Shown piece by piece: positions 24,046-36,660 of a stretch of DNA of 64,000 nt (positions are counted from its first letter, which is position 1; each line of letters starts with the position of its first letter). The DNA lies in NCBI GenBank assembly GCA_030998015.1, contig JARWMV010000240.1, forward strand, positions 310,001 to 374,000, given 5' to 3'. The translations under genes were made by a program, and so were the position numbers. The notes under the pieces are model-generated. The model searched no databases and was not told the origin of the DNA. It worked only from the letters and a program-made list of their open reading frames with translations. The stretch comes from Ceratorhiza oryzae-sativae (taxonomy: Eukaryota > Basidiomycota > Agaricomycetes > Cantharellales > Ceratobasidiaceae).

Positions 24046-26188
24046 CTGATGAATCAGCGTAACCTAGATTACACGAAAACATGTTGATATGGTCACTTTA
24101 TCTATTCCACTGCGGAAGCCACTTATGACAGCTCCATCATGAGAACTACGTTACTACGAGGGATATATTATATCTAGGCTGCTTCACCAGCTTCGCGAAT
24201 GTCAATCACATTCTACGCACTCAGTTTGCAGTCGACATCAGGCTGGACAAGAAATGAGCGCCGAATGAGCTTGAGCTGGGCACAAACGACTGAAAAATAT
24301 AAAGGCAACCACCATGCATATACTCCAGTATTGCAAAAGATTACCCCAGCGTGGGCCCCCTGTAGCAGAATATATGAAACTAAGTATTTTCGGTTGGAAC
24401 GCTGAACATCAGTCAAAGAATTAGGATCGAAATGTCAATTTATTCGATGCATCATGGACGGCTAAACTCGCATTCCGACCTGGATTCCTATCTCCGCTAG
24501 GAGTGGTCTAGTGGAAAGCAGAACTTAGACCAGGCCAAGGAGTCGGTGGATCCCAAGGGCAGAGCGTGCCAGTCTATTCCTATTCCATTCCGTAACCCTT
24601 GTACGCTGATCTCTGAGAGAGGGGTGCGCAACCAAAAGGAGCTGTTCGAACCAAATTAACGGCACTAGGCTCAGATATCGACTCACGAAAAGCGACTCGG
24701 ATGAGCAGGTTTCTGTCGGAGGATCAGGCGAGAGGCCGTTAATAGCATTTCCGCCCCCAGAATCGGAACTAGGGCGAAAATAGAACTTACGGCAGCTAAC
24801 AACCCAATATCGGAACCATAACGGAGAGGTATACATTTCAGCAGAACGACAAAAAAGTACCAAGGAAAGACGCCAAACTGCTGTTTAGGTTTCTCTAGTC
24901 AGTCGTATAGCCGAGAGAACGGCAGAAGATCTCGGATCACCAGATTGGGTGCCCCAGTCATGTTATACAGGGATATATTTGTACGCTTCACCAACTCACA
25001 GTCCAAATACCTTCCACTCGTGTGAGTGATGCAAAGAACGATCTCCGCGAATCAAGCCGTTCGTAAAGCTAGACCGTAGATCTTGTGTGGATACCCACAC
25101 TGCCCCAGACGCTGTGGCCTCTAAACTCCGCTCTAGACTTTTGGTCCAGGAGCCACCCAAGAATGACATGTTCGGCGAGCATACCAAGAGTTCCCGTCTC
25201 GTTTGATCCCTACGATCCATAGTGAACAGCGCGCTGTGGGAAGAAAGCATTTCCCTCCGATTTTCAGGGCTAGGCAGCTGCTGTTTTCGAATCGTCTCCC
25301 ATATAGTTAGAACCAAGGGTGGCGAATTGAAAAATCCAATAAACATCCAAACTAGTCAAACTACCCGACTGCCGATAGCAGAAATCAAACCGCATAAGCA
25401 AATACATTTCAACCGCCTATCGGCCGTCAGAGATCACCTGGCGGTGTAAGCTCACAAATGGCCTACCGGACATCCGTAAGTGATCACATGGCTTGAAGCT
25501 AACCTCCCCCCCCCCGCAATCGCACGTGTGACGCAAGGACGATCGACGATGAGCAGAAGAATGTGGCAACGCCGGTTCTCGGCCTTGCCTTTGATCATTT
25601 CTCGCCGGATCATCTCAATTGCCACTGATGGCCATTTGAGCAGACCCGTTTTGTGCGAGAGGTCTGAGGATGTACGTACTGCAGCCGACACACGCATGAA
25701 TGAGCTACTTCGAAGCTGCATGCATCAGGAACCATCCTAGATCTGCTTTATTTCGGGTACCTAGAGAAATACCATCGGCTGACTGACCAATCGCTTGAGC
25801 TCGATGTGGGGGCAACTAGATGCCGGAGTCAGGAGCATGGGGTGGCGGAGAAAACCTGCCGTGGAAATTTAATCTCTTTCAGAAAAGCGCACATTTAGAC
25901 TACCCGATGGCCGAAGAAACACTGGATGTGTATATCGGCTAATGATCAAGGCGACTGGGCACCCGGCCAATAACCAGAGTTTTCGCAAAAACGCCTTCAA
26001 GAAGCAGGAGATCAACTATGCTCGCCAGGGCAAGCGAGCGTAGGCCTCTGATGAGTTCGACCACCGAGCGGCTACTGTTAAATATTTTTTTTCTTATCCT
26101 TTCACATTAACGCCCGTTCATTTTCGGTGAGAAACGCAGATCCGGGTATATGCACTAATTCCAACATTCGAGAAACCCGTACCAAGCC
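24046..26188. other. Gene-poor stretch
   Basis: About 2.1 kb with only short unrelated frames (24525-24863, 24996-25346 and 25452-25721, all minus) that I could not splice into a recognisable protein. A ten-base C run lies at 25506-25515. Confidence 0.45.
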
Positions 26189-27993
26189 CTAATACTCCAT
26201 CATGAACAATTCTGGTACTCCCCGTATACCCCCAAGTAGCTTTCCTTCTCCCTCGTGAAATGCAAAAAGCGGACCAGACGGCGCATGTTCAATCAACGCT
26301 TCCCCATACTGTCCCAGATCCAGCTCGGCCCGATTCAGTTGTGCCTGATAAGAGAGTACCGGATCGCCATTATCGATACAGAACCGCCCCAGGGCAATGC
26401 CAAAGGGCCGTCCCTGGGCAGAGGTTATCCAAACGAGACGAGAATGTCCTCCATTTATGGTGCCGAGAGAAAAGGGCTTCATCCAAGGTACGAGGAGGTA
26501 CGAAGCCGAACGACGATGAGAAAGTCCATAGTCGCCGTCTGAATCACTCGTGTCGTCATCAGGCGCCACACGAAGATCAAAATGGGTAACTTCGGCGCCG
26601 TTGCTGCCGAGTGCCAATAGAGGCACACTCATGTAGTCGGATACGTATGGAACATTTGAGGACCGACGCTGCGTCAGGAGACCAAAGAAATGGGTCGAAG
26701 GCAGTTTTGTGGTATATTTACTCCGCATATCCGTTGAATCAGGTGAGATCGGTTTGTAGACGGCTATGAAGCTATCGGACTGGAACAGCAATTGGTTGTT
26801 GGGCAAGAATTGAATGGATATTGTCTGCAGAGCGAATACCGTAAGATTTTTTGTCCCTATGATAGAAAAGGTGACTTGCTTTACGAGATGACCTGTATTG
26901 TCCTTGAAACTCGTGACGATTCTGGCTATCGGTTGGTTCACCGTTAGGCGCCCTATGCATAAACACCTGGATGATATGCGCAGCGTCGACTACAGCGCAA
27001 TACCGGTCCCCTAGCGTGATATCCATAATCTCCGAAGCCGGATTACGCAGCTGGATCATTGAAGACAATACGAAATCCGAAGTACTGAGCACGATTCTCC
27101 CTGGAGCACGGCCTTGCGCAGCAACCAAGTCTTCAGCCAAAGCGACGACCAGCCCACACTGATACCTATCGTACGACAAAGTCAACGTACGATCCACGCG
27201 CAACGATAATGGTGAAGAAAAGAAAAAAACACAAACTCTAAACCCACAAACAGACGCCCAGCCCACATCACAGCCACATATTCGCGCCCAGATGAATGCC
27301 ATACAGCCACCGAGAGCTTATTTATCTCGACAGGCACGGACAGCATCCGAACCCACTTGGTGCTTCGGCCAATGTGCCAGCCAAACGGAGCGCAAACGTA
27401 TACGCCGCCCAGATCAGACGCAACTGCCACCCACGAATCCATGGAGGACATGGCTGTGAGGGACTCGTTGTTTGGCATGGGGAGCCGATAGGAACGATGA
27501 ACAGCAATGGGTGACGTGACGCTTCTTTTGGGTGACCAGGTGCGAGAGAGTTCGAATTGGCGACGAACGAGTTGTTCGAGCTCCTGAGTGGACACGGCGT
27601 CCGTTGCAAAGGCTGAAGCGGGAGAAGGAAAGTAAGGGTGTGAGACAAATTTAATCCATATTTGCCGGTTCTCTGTCAAATGCTTGAACCACTTGCTGCA
27701 CTGTCACCAACAAATTAAGATCATTGGCGCGCGACAATCGACATACACAGACACACCCGCCGAACGACCAAAAGATCCGCAACGTGCAGATGTCCGAGTA
27801 TGATGACTACCACATCTTCCGGCAAGGCTCCATTCTCGTTCGGCTGTCCATCAGGAGGCTGAGTGTGGGGCATTTTTGACGCAGCCCGCCGAGACAAAGT
27901 AGCCGATGTGGAGCCAGAAGGTTTAGGATTATAAGACGACCCGATTTGACCATGATGGCGCGCGAGACCAAGCGGGAAATCTCTGTTCAGCAT
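26189..27993 (-). CDS. F-box protein with beta-propeller-like C-terminal region
   Basis: The first exon (27993-27757) carries a short basic leader, then an F-box (LPEDVVVIILGHLHVADLL, VVRR). The second starts at 27700 with CSKWFKHLTENRQIWIKF, the usual F-box-to-body transition in basidiomycetes. The rest has WD-like beta-strand repeats (SMDSWVAVASDLGGVYVC; EYVAVMWAGRLFV; GDRYCAVVDAAHIIQV) and a C-terminal exon ending at 26189. The third join (about 26981 to 26929) is inferred from frame, giving HIIQVIVTSFKD; the second intron near 27150-27270 is not resolved. A TTG-initiated frame extends three codons upstream, but the ATG at 27993 is the natural start. It is probably a substrate adaptor of an SCF ligase. 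Confidence 0.75.
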
Positions 27994-30900
27994 GGTCGTC
28001 AAGCGTGAGCGCGTCCGAAGCGCTCGTTCGAGTCAGCTCGACCAACGTGTTGATCAGGCCCCGGTTGATCAAAAGAGGCGTGTGTAATGTGTCGTGATTT
28101 TTGTTTTTGTTTCATTTAGACGAGTGGATGACATGGTTTAGCTGTGAGCGAATCGGCTGTTCGTTGCTTGGTTGGCTGTGCGTCAGATAAAAGGCTCATT
28201 TGGCAAGTGGTAGTACATCGAACCATTCGCGATTGCTGCAAGGCAACCCTGGGACGAGCGACTTGAGGCTGTGTGTATACGCCTGGCGACCAAAGCTGAC
28301 GTCAGAACAAAGGGCTCATCCATCCACGTGACACGAGGATCCGGCGATAGTAAATACATCTAAACAATACCCGCCTCGGCTGTTCTCCGCAGCCGATTGG
28401 AATTTCCTCCGGCAGCCGGAAGCCTCCGCTGCGCAGAACATTCACATGGGCATCGCCGATGTGTGTGTGGGCTGCAGCGACCATCTGCTCAAGGCTGTTC
28501 ACGTCTAACCAAGCGGTGGAACCTTTTTTTTTTTTAAATCCAGCCGCATATGACTGATACCACGGTTGCACATGATCAGCCTTTCTTCTCAATAACCGCA
28601 CCCAAGCCATTCCGAGGGAGGTACCATCAGTTTACCCCGTCACGTCCTGAACACTTGGCTATATACAGAAAGGTAAACAACACCCATACCGAGTCACAAC
28701 TCTCTATCTCCACGCTCCTCCACGCTCCGACCGAACACAATCCGGAACCGAGACGCGTAAATGGGCGGCAACGGGTCCAACTCAGCCGACTAACCCGGCT
28801 AACCGAGTTCCGTATCTTCGCGTGGTGTGGTGGGCGCTCCATCTAGGATGGATATAGTTGGCCCGTGACGAACCCATCGTGACGTTGAAACAGATCCGCG
28901 CAGGATCGCATGACAGAAAGGAGTACAAAATGGAGGCAGGTTGTACGGGATTGATGTGCAATGATGGATCTCTTTCTTCCTATGCTTTGCGAAAAGGACG
29001 GTGGCATTTAGACTTTAGTTGCCTCGAGGGTGGGCTTGTCACATGAGGCATGTCACATGAACGAAAGCCGGTGCATCACGAGAGGTGTCCTAGTTCTGCC
29101 TTCCGAGGCACGGTTCGCTGTTGAAAAGATGGGATGGACAGCCATGACGCGGTGCTTTGTCGTACATCGGAAGGTTGATTCGATGTGCAACGTATGTATA
29201 TAGTTTAGCTACGGTAATAGATTATGCAAACGTGGAATCGACAGTACAAATATCGAGTGTGATAAACCTAATAGAGTATTTTTTTTTATTTGGGTGATGT
29301 TCAATCCCCGAGAACGACCCGACGCATTGCACGCACGTTGCGTCAAAACCGTACAATATTCAACGTCCCGCACCCTGATACGAAAAAGAATAACAAACAT
29401 CAGATAGTGCCGCCCCGTCACCTGAGAAGTCCACTCGATGCGCAACGTGTGGATATGATGATAGGGGCTCGACAGTGGCTAGCCTCGGCCGAACCCACCC
29501 TCCCGCCTCGAGTCGGGTTTTTATGTGGTAATAATTTGTACGATCCTCTGAGCGTGCGAGGGCGGCCGGCTATGATTGATCTGCTCTTCGGTGAGCCATA
29601 GCTTGATTGCACCGCATTCACGAGCGAAATATTAAGTAGGATTTTCTTTTGTCATGATCGAGCGATTGGCAGCCTAGAATGAATATGTTGAGGAATCTCG
29701 TCTCAATCATGTATTCCCACACACCTCGGTTCAGGACCTCTCATCGATGACGCACGGGGAGGATGACCGTCGAGATTGTGACAGGTCGTTGACGGGGATA
29801 ATGTCCGAAATGTCCATCACGAGCGTGACTACCTCGGGGTGATGGATTTAAATTGATGTGAGCGCCCGACGCCAAGATTGTATTAATCGCCGAGCGCAGT
29901 GAGGATCAACTTCAAGAGCGCTTGGGGCTTGTTGTGAGGCTTGGTTGCTTAGCGCCTTTGCAACTGACCAACCATTCTGCTCGATTCGATCAACGAATAG
30001 CGAATTTATTTAGATTCTTGACGAGCAAGATGGGCGCAAAGCGGCCGATCTTGCTGCACTTGCACACTCCACAAAAGAATGCAGAGATCGCTGGATATGG
30101 GGGTGTGGGAACGAAAGGACGTAAAGTGGGAGAAGGCAAAGGTGAGGCATTATTGGTTTCAACAGGAAAAGGAAGCTGGTGATTATGTGCGGTTGTCCTT
30201 CGTTACACGTTGTTAAAAGGAACCTGGCGATAAGAATAAAGTTCCAAAGGGAGAAAGGTGAGGAATTCGGCTCCATCAAACATGTCCGAGAACTCGACAA
30301 TAAGCTGGATCAGGAAGTCCAACATGCACCGGTGCATGGCAGCCGCGCGATGCAGGAGACGCATCAGAGCGATGAGTATTCGGTCACCGAACTTCTCTGG
30401 CTACGTGTCAAAGCCATGCAATGACTTGTCCAACGCGGAGCGCCTCTTGGTGTATGTATGATTTTTGTGTAGTTGACTTGTGTGGAGATGTTTTCACAGC
30501 TCGGGCGAAGAGCACCCAGCTCGCCCCAGTTGAAACTGGAGCCCCATGCCGGGGGACAAGGACGGAATTTTCGAACGACGGCTTCTGCCACTCCAAGGGC
30601 CAATCAGGCCAAATCGTGAATCACCCGGGGCTCTGCCTAAATATTTCGTGCTCTCGGGACAATCTGAACTCGCGAGCCCAGGCTATTTTGACGTCAGTGT
30701 GTATTTCGCTGGTACAGGATGGAATAGGGATGTGCTCGGATCGGACGAGGCAGGGTGGGCTGATAGCGCCTAGCTCGCTGTGCCACTCGGGGCGGGGGCC
30801 GCGGACCAAGCTGGCTGGTGGCGAGCGCAGTCGTCTGGTGGTGCGCCATATGGATGGCGAGCCGTGTGTATGCGAGCGGGCGTCGCTAAAAGGTCCGGCC

Positions 30901-31318
30901 GTCGGTGGGGTGTATGCACCAACCGAGACGAGCTGTTGTGTGGGAAGCGCACGCTGATTGGCTGGAGCGCACGGTCGAGTCATGGAGATGCGGGTGGCAT
31001 GTGTCTGGGCCCTGACTCGTGGCAGCCCCCGGGACACCGTGACAGGGTGACCTGGAGAACGGGAGGCGCGCGAAGCTGGAGACAACCTTGCACATAGAAA
31101 AGGCGTTGGTGAGTGCGTTGGCGTCGTGCAGACCGGCTGTTAATTAAGCGGTGGATAGTTCCGACCGAGACCCAGACCCTCTCGCGCGGTGTACCGCCCC
31201 CTCCAGTCGATGCCAACACCCCCCGCAGAGCCCACCCACCTCGTCTCCGACGCCCGTTCTTTTTCTCGCTGCGAGCGCCTCGACATCATGTCGTTCACCA
31301 CCTCTGTCTCTGCCACCT
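27994..31318. other. Long stretch without a supported gene
   Basis: About 3.3 kb. Frames at 28302-28610 (-), 30421-30957 (+) and 30621-31085 (-) overlap on opposite strands and carry no motif. GC content rises to the right of 30700. Poly-T/A tracts lie at 28526-28536 and 29279-29287. Part may be the promoter and leader of the rightward transcript(s) starting near 31 kb. Confidence 0.4.
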
Positions 31319-31770
31319 ATGGCGCTGACTTTTGAATCGCCCGCCAGCCCCGTACACTACGCCTGCGACAACCCGCTAATACGCTCGACAATCGCCTTTT
31401 CAAGTGTCCCCGTTATCCGAAACCCATCTGCCAGCGTGCCCACCACGTATTCATATTCTCTGCCCTCTGCACCGCCCACCGGCGTATGCCCACACCCTCG
31501 ACCGCATATCCAGTAGCAGAACCCGCACTCCCGTTTCTGGCACCCTGTCCGATTCCATTTCCGCCTCCTCGCAATCTCAACTCGAAGCCCCGAATCCCGC
31601 CGCATCCTCTGCCGATTTCGACTATCCAACCCCACTAGACATATTGTCCGCCATACAACATGCTGCAACACCCCCTCCCCCATCCAGCCGCATGGCCGTA
31701 TCATCCCCATCCCCCCTCGCGCGGTGCGAGCCCGGCCGCTCGGGCCCGGGCCGCGCGATGGCATCCGTAC
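31319..31770 (+). CDS. Hypothetical Ser/Pro-rich protein, frame disrupted
   Basis: The ATG at 31319 (context CCACCTATGG) opens a frame reading MALTFESPASPVHYACDNPL, then SVPVIRNPSASVPTTYSY. At 31478-31484 this frame falls into noise, while a second frame continues naturally with AYAHTLDRISSSRTRTPVSG and YPTPLDILSAIQHAATPPPP. Removing one G from the CCGG context joins them. The joined frame reaches a possible GTACGA donor near 31769. No domain is recognised. It could be a short independent gene or sit in the leader of the cyclin gene. Confidence 0.35.
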
Positions 31771-32901
31771 GAGAGTAGTGGGACCGTAGGAAATTCAAAT
31801 CACGTTTTGGTTGTTGGGAACGAAGGTCGAGAGTTGGGTAGCGAGCGAACCGTATCCCCCGGCGTCAAGCGACGCCTCCACATATCCATCCCCAAGGTCC
31901 CGTGTGCGGTATGTGAATTCTCTCGTCTGCCTGTATGCGCTTGCTCATCATGTGCACATCTGTATTTTCCGTCGATTCATCTGGTCACTGTCACGGCGCG
32001 TCACGCTCGTCGGGCTGTGTTATGACTCGTCTCGTGAATTTGCAAACCAATTTGCAACATGTTCTGATGGAACATTGCGGCGGCGTCTGTTGTGTCGGGC
32101 GTCTGGTGACTTTCCGCGTTTGTTTCGGCCCTCTGGTAACGCGGTGTGTCATTCCCGGATCGGCGGTTGGCATCGCCCTTGTTTGCCTCCGCACCTGGAC
32201 TCGTGGCTATTTCCGCCCTATAAATCGTCCTGACTCGGCAATCCGGATTTCTCCTTCCCCTCATTCGTCTCTGCACACCCACTCCGTTGTCCTTCGGGTG
32301 GCGCGATATTTTCTCGTGGCTTGCCGTTTTCACTGGGCCTCTCTGTGCTATTTATCTTTCTACTGGTCAACCCGGAATTGATTGACGCCACACCCTCGGT
32401 TCCTTCCTCCCGCTTTCGGTCATGCTTACGGCAATGACATATGGCGAACTCACCCGTGGCTTGCACCACCAATCCACATTGGACCTCCATCGTCTATCGC
32501 TCGACTCTAACGAAAATTATTGTTATTTGACCGAATCACCTATCATTATTCCGGCCCCTGTTATGCACGACCTCGACTTCTTCCCTCACCGCGTCCTCAT
32601 CCTCGGCCGCAAATGTACTGGCTGTCTCCGTTCGCGCACGATGCCCGTGTGTGGCTGTACCTTTGGATCCGATTGCACCCATGCCTCGTGCTCGCTCCGC
32701 GGTCCTGGCTCTGCTCTTATTCGTCGCTCCAACACTCACCCTCGATCTAAAACTCCCTATACCCGTCGCTCCAAACATTACCATACCCATTCGACCATCC
32801 AGCGCTCGCGCTCGCTCACGGATATGCACGCCCTTGCGCCGTCTCCACTCAGGAACTGTGCAACACTCGATGAACCCACCGCTCAAATAGATAGTCACAT
32901 C
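31771..32901. other. Presumed 5' region of the cyclin gene
   Basis: About 1.1 kb rich in C and T on the plus strand, as in many fungal promoters and leaders. It holds several upstream ATGs and a frame at 32422-33222 that overlaps the cyclin start but shows no motif. I see no separate gene. Confidence 0.4.
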
Positions 32902-35624
32902 ATGGCACGTGGTGCCGGACCGGTAAGTCGCATTCATTTTCAATTAGGCGTGGTGATTAATTGTTCGTATAGATGTATGAGTCTTCGCATGCAAGTGCGG
33001 AGGTGGTACTTCGGCCGGGCATCAAGCCGGCTCGTACATATCAGTATCCCCAGAGAACCCCCTCCACCGCCCGCGTCGGCTATCTCCAGACGCCGCCGAC
33101 TGTCACTACCCGCTCAATCCACTCCCCCGCCGTTGCAACGCCTGCCACAGCCATCATGGTCACACCCGCCTCGACCATTTCCCCCGTTTCGCCTATTCGA
33201 TCTCGTTTTGGATATCCGATGACCCACTACCCACTTGGGGAGGCCAGAGATCACGAAATGAAGGCCGGCGAGGACGACGACGATGCCAAGACAGAAGTGG
33301 GGTCCCCCGAGCTCGAGCTCGGGCTCGAACCAGACCACGGCCTCGAGCCCGAGCTCGAGCTCGGGGGACTTGGGGAAGAACAAGTCCGCCTGCCGCCGAT
33401 ACGAACTCTCGCGCCCGTGTCGCGCGATATGCTCCGAACCAGCGCCGTGTCGCGCGATGTATTGCTATACGGACCTGCGGGCGTGACGCCCGCACCGGCC
33501 GAGCTCGCACGCGCGAACATGCAGGAAAAGTTCCCCCCAATCCCCACTCAGATTCCAGGCCGCCAAGCCACATTCTTCGGCATTCAAAACGTCCCCGTCG
33601 CTGATGGATCTGGTCGGTTCGCGACCATGTGCGCCCCCTCCCGCTCCGTTATCCCCACCTCGAGCCGCGCCGTCTACCCTCCGGCCGGAATCGCGCCCTT
33701 GATTGCCGGACATCAAGGATTGCCGCACGGGGGACTGACCGCGCCAATCGAGCGCGAAGCTGAAGTGACACAGTGGAAGGAAATGCAACGCGCCAAGGAG
33801 AGAGCTGATATTGTTGTCAAGGATGGTGAACTGAGCATAGCTGAAAAGGCCGAGATGGAAAAGCGAGTCTGTGAGTGGATACGCTGGTACGTGGTCTGCG
33901 AGGGTATACATGTGGCATCGCACGGTCTCGATCGGCGAGGGAACGCGATCGAGGGTTCGGCGCCCCATGTATGCCCTCGCTGGGCGCCGTTTCGATTACT
34001 CGTCGCCGATTTTTGCGCAATTACTGACAAGGATAATTGTAGCAATGTCGGTGAAAGTTATCAATCATATATACTATGGCTCGGATGACGTGCCGAAAGC
34101 TCGATCCCCGACGCAGTCCACACGTCGGCTTCCTGAAGAACCCGCCGAGAACGACGATGCGCATGTTGGGCGCGCCGAGGCGTCACACGGTCAGTCTAGC
34201 TCTGCATATTGGCCGCCGACGCCTGCTTCCATGCCCAACTCGCCCGAGAGCCCCAAGACGAGACGCGAACGTCAACGCGCGTCGATGCGCAAAGATGTCC
34301 TGGGCGAAACAGTCGCACCAAAACCTGCCGTTCAAGAAGAGCACGATCCGAGTCGCGAGCCCCCCGCGCGAACACTTACATGGTTCGTCACCGAGGTCCT
34401 CCGGAGGAGCCGAACGAGTATCAACGTCCTACAGGTCGCATTGGCGTATTTGGCTGGAGCAAAGCGTAAGTGGCCGCGCTCGACCCTTGACTCGTGCTGA
34501 TAGACTGCTTATTGTAGCCGAAATCCACAATCAGCTCCGAATCGCGGCCGATCGACAGGCCGAGTTGGCCATCCAGATTGCGGGTTCGTTATCCTGGTGT
34601 TGGGTCAAGCGCAACAACTCACGACTATTTTCGGCTTTTTTCGTTTTATTTTCATTTGGAATACAGGAATACCACAGCACGTTCGCGATGCGTTGCCAGA
34701 TATGGATTGGCTCGGCTCCGAGTTCACCCCTTCCCCACTGATTGATCCCCGTCGTACTTTCCTCGCGTCCCTTGTGTTAGCGTCCAAGTTCCTTCTGGAC
34801 AAGGCTTTTTCAAACAAGGCCTGGGCCAAGTACGTGTCGCTTCAGTGCGGCTTTTGTTCGTTTGACCACACGCTGATGAAATCTGTTTTAGACTTAGCGG
34901 TCTCGAAGCACTCGAGGTCGGAAAATGCGAGCGTGCGCTCGGATCTGCTCTCAACTGGCGTCTCTGGGTCGGAAGAGAAGCGTCGCGCGAGTACCCGGCG
35001 CCTCCCTCGCAGCCATCGTATCCTTCGCCCACCCGCTCGGCCCTCAGCATGTCTCCTCCGTCGACCTTTGCGCGTGCGCACACTGGCACCTGGGACAATC
35101 CGACCCTTGCGAGCCTCCGTGATAATACTAGCCCGACCCACTCCATCTCCCCTATGTCGACGATCTATACGCGCGGATCGACCCCATCCCTCGCGTTTTA
35201 TTCTGAGTCCGAACCAGGCTCCGATGCCGGAGCCCCCCATGGTTTCAACGACCTCAGCCAATGGACCCAAACGCCCGAATTTGTCAGTGAACCAGAGGAC
35301 GTGCTGCACGGAAGCCCGGTTGGGTACCCGAGCGCCGCGATTGGAAGCTCGACCCGTATGGGATCTGAGCCCGTCGCGCCCACCGTTCGCCCTGTTTTGC
35401 CACCCTGCAAGTCGTTTGATCGTCCTGTCCTTCGTCACGGCCCGTCAGAGATGGTTACGCCCCAGACGGACAGCAACATGGGATGCGTCCATATGCCGGC
35501 GATGTGTTTCGAGCGCGCGTCCAACGAGAGCCCGTTGGCGTATACAGATTTCGCGAAGCCTTGGGAAGCAGTCGCTGGCCAGGCCCATTGGGACTTTGTA
35601 CAAGATGGTGTAGTAAACGCTTGA
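32902..35624 (+). CDS. PHO80/PCL-type cyclin domain protein (6 exons)
   Basis: Exons 32902-32922, 32973-33886, 34032-34465, 34518-34583, 34667-34829 and 34892-35624 give 776 residues in frame. Residues 1-425 are Pro/Ser-rich and probably disordered. The cyclin box spans about 428-570: FVTEVLRRSRTSINVLQVAL, then PRRTFLASLVLASKFLLDKA, AFSNKAWAKLSGL and CERALGSALNWRLWVGR. The order and the LASKFLxDKxxSNKAWA signature match Pho85-type cyclins, which direct a CDK to phosphate, polarity or growth control. The tail after 575 is again low complexity. A 21-nt first exon encodes MARGAGP. The exon 2-3 junction (tg|g) is chosen because it keeps frame and reads IRWIIVAMSVKVINHIYYG. The partner kinase is not in this window. 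Confidence 0.85.
33304..33367. repeat. Perfect 25-bp inverted repeat inside the cyclin exon
   Basis: Left arm 33304-33328 and right arm 33343-33367 are exact reverse complements around a 14-base spacer. The arms are built of GAGCTC/CTCGAG units. The plus strand encodes SPELELGLEPDHGLEPELELGG, and the minus strand, if read, also gives PELELG-type text. This could form a stable GC-rich hairpin in DNA or mRNA. Confidence 0.9.
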
Positions 35625-36660
35625 TTATATTCTGAAATCCTTGCGCACAGTTCTCCATCATTATCCCGCTCAGCCAATTCTTCTTTTTCTACTCCTATTC
35701 AACTATTCCATTGTATACTTCTCCAAACCTGATCGATTTTTGTGTCTGCAAGCGCTGACTGATATATTGGATTTGTCGTATAAAAAGAAAAACAGAAAAG
35801 AAATAGCATATGAATGATTGTTTGTCTTGTCCCATCTCGTCGTTATGCTCTCCCGTTTATGCTTCCTTTTATTCTTTGTTTGTGGATCTTTACCTACCGA
35901 CTATGCCATGACCTATGATCTCAACCACGATCGCGACAAGCCCGAAATTAACTCTCGCACACGCGAGCAATTCATTTCCGACGACTTCCGATTTCCACCG
36001 ACCAAACGATATTTTGTTCGGCACCATTCCCATCTACCCGTGACGTTCAGGTGTCCGCAACGACGCGCGCGTGAACGATTACCTCCATCTCGACACGGAC
36101 TCCTAGCCGATGATGATCTTCCCCGTTCCTTCATTCACGCGGCAATCGTGTCCATGCATATTTAACTAATTTGCATGCCGGTGGAGGATCAATGTACAGG
36201 TGCAGTCAAATCACACCTTCGCACGTTGCGACGTGACACATGCTAGGCCGTGATTAGGTGTGCGAAGGTCTGGCCGGCTGGCAGAGAGGGTCGGCATATT
36301 TATTTTCCTTCCAGGGCCGTCGGTGTTGATGGGCTGAGCGTTGAAATTCGGTCCCGGGCAGTACATCTGCTCGTCTTGAGCTGCTCCTTGGCCTATATAT
36401 ATGTGTGTGTATGCATGCGTGGCGCGTGCATGCGTATAAAGACGGGTACGTTTGAGATTTTACATTTCCATTTCCACGATACAAACAGTTGATGATGCAT
36501 GGTTACAAACACATTGCGGCTGGGTGTACATGTGCCGAGAGAGAAGAAAAAGAGACGAGAAGGATGAGAAGATATTCATGAGAAAATTAAGAGGCCGGAA
36601 ACAGGATAAACATAATACCCGAGGGAGAGGGGAAACCGAAAAGAGGAGAATGAAGGACGA
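35625..36660. other. Intergenic, convergent 3' ends
   Basis: About 1 kb between the cyclin stop and the methyltransferase stop (convergent genes). It contains presumed 3' UTRs, a TG/ATGC-rich patch at 36395-36440 and a purine-rich patch at 36540-36660. No gene is supported. Confidence 0.5.

Noticed and set aside
24525..25721. Three short minus-strand frames as a possible spliced gene
   Set aside because: Attempts to join them gave stops or frame breaks, and no segment matched a known family.
30421..31085. Overlapping 178- and 154-codon frames on opposite strands
   Set aside because: Neither shows a domain, a splice pattern or natural composition, and each is explained by GC-rich sequence with few stops.
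33114..33573. Minus-strand frames with ELELG-type repeats
   Set aside because: They arise because the 25-bp palindrome reads alike on both strands; the plus strand belongs to the cyclin gene.
34597..35613. 338-codon plus-strand frame
   Set aside because: It covers cyclin exon 5 and then runs out of frame through exon 6 as Arg/Pro-rich noise; the spliced cyclin model explains the region.
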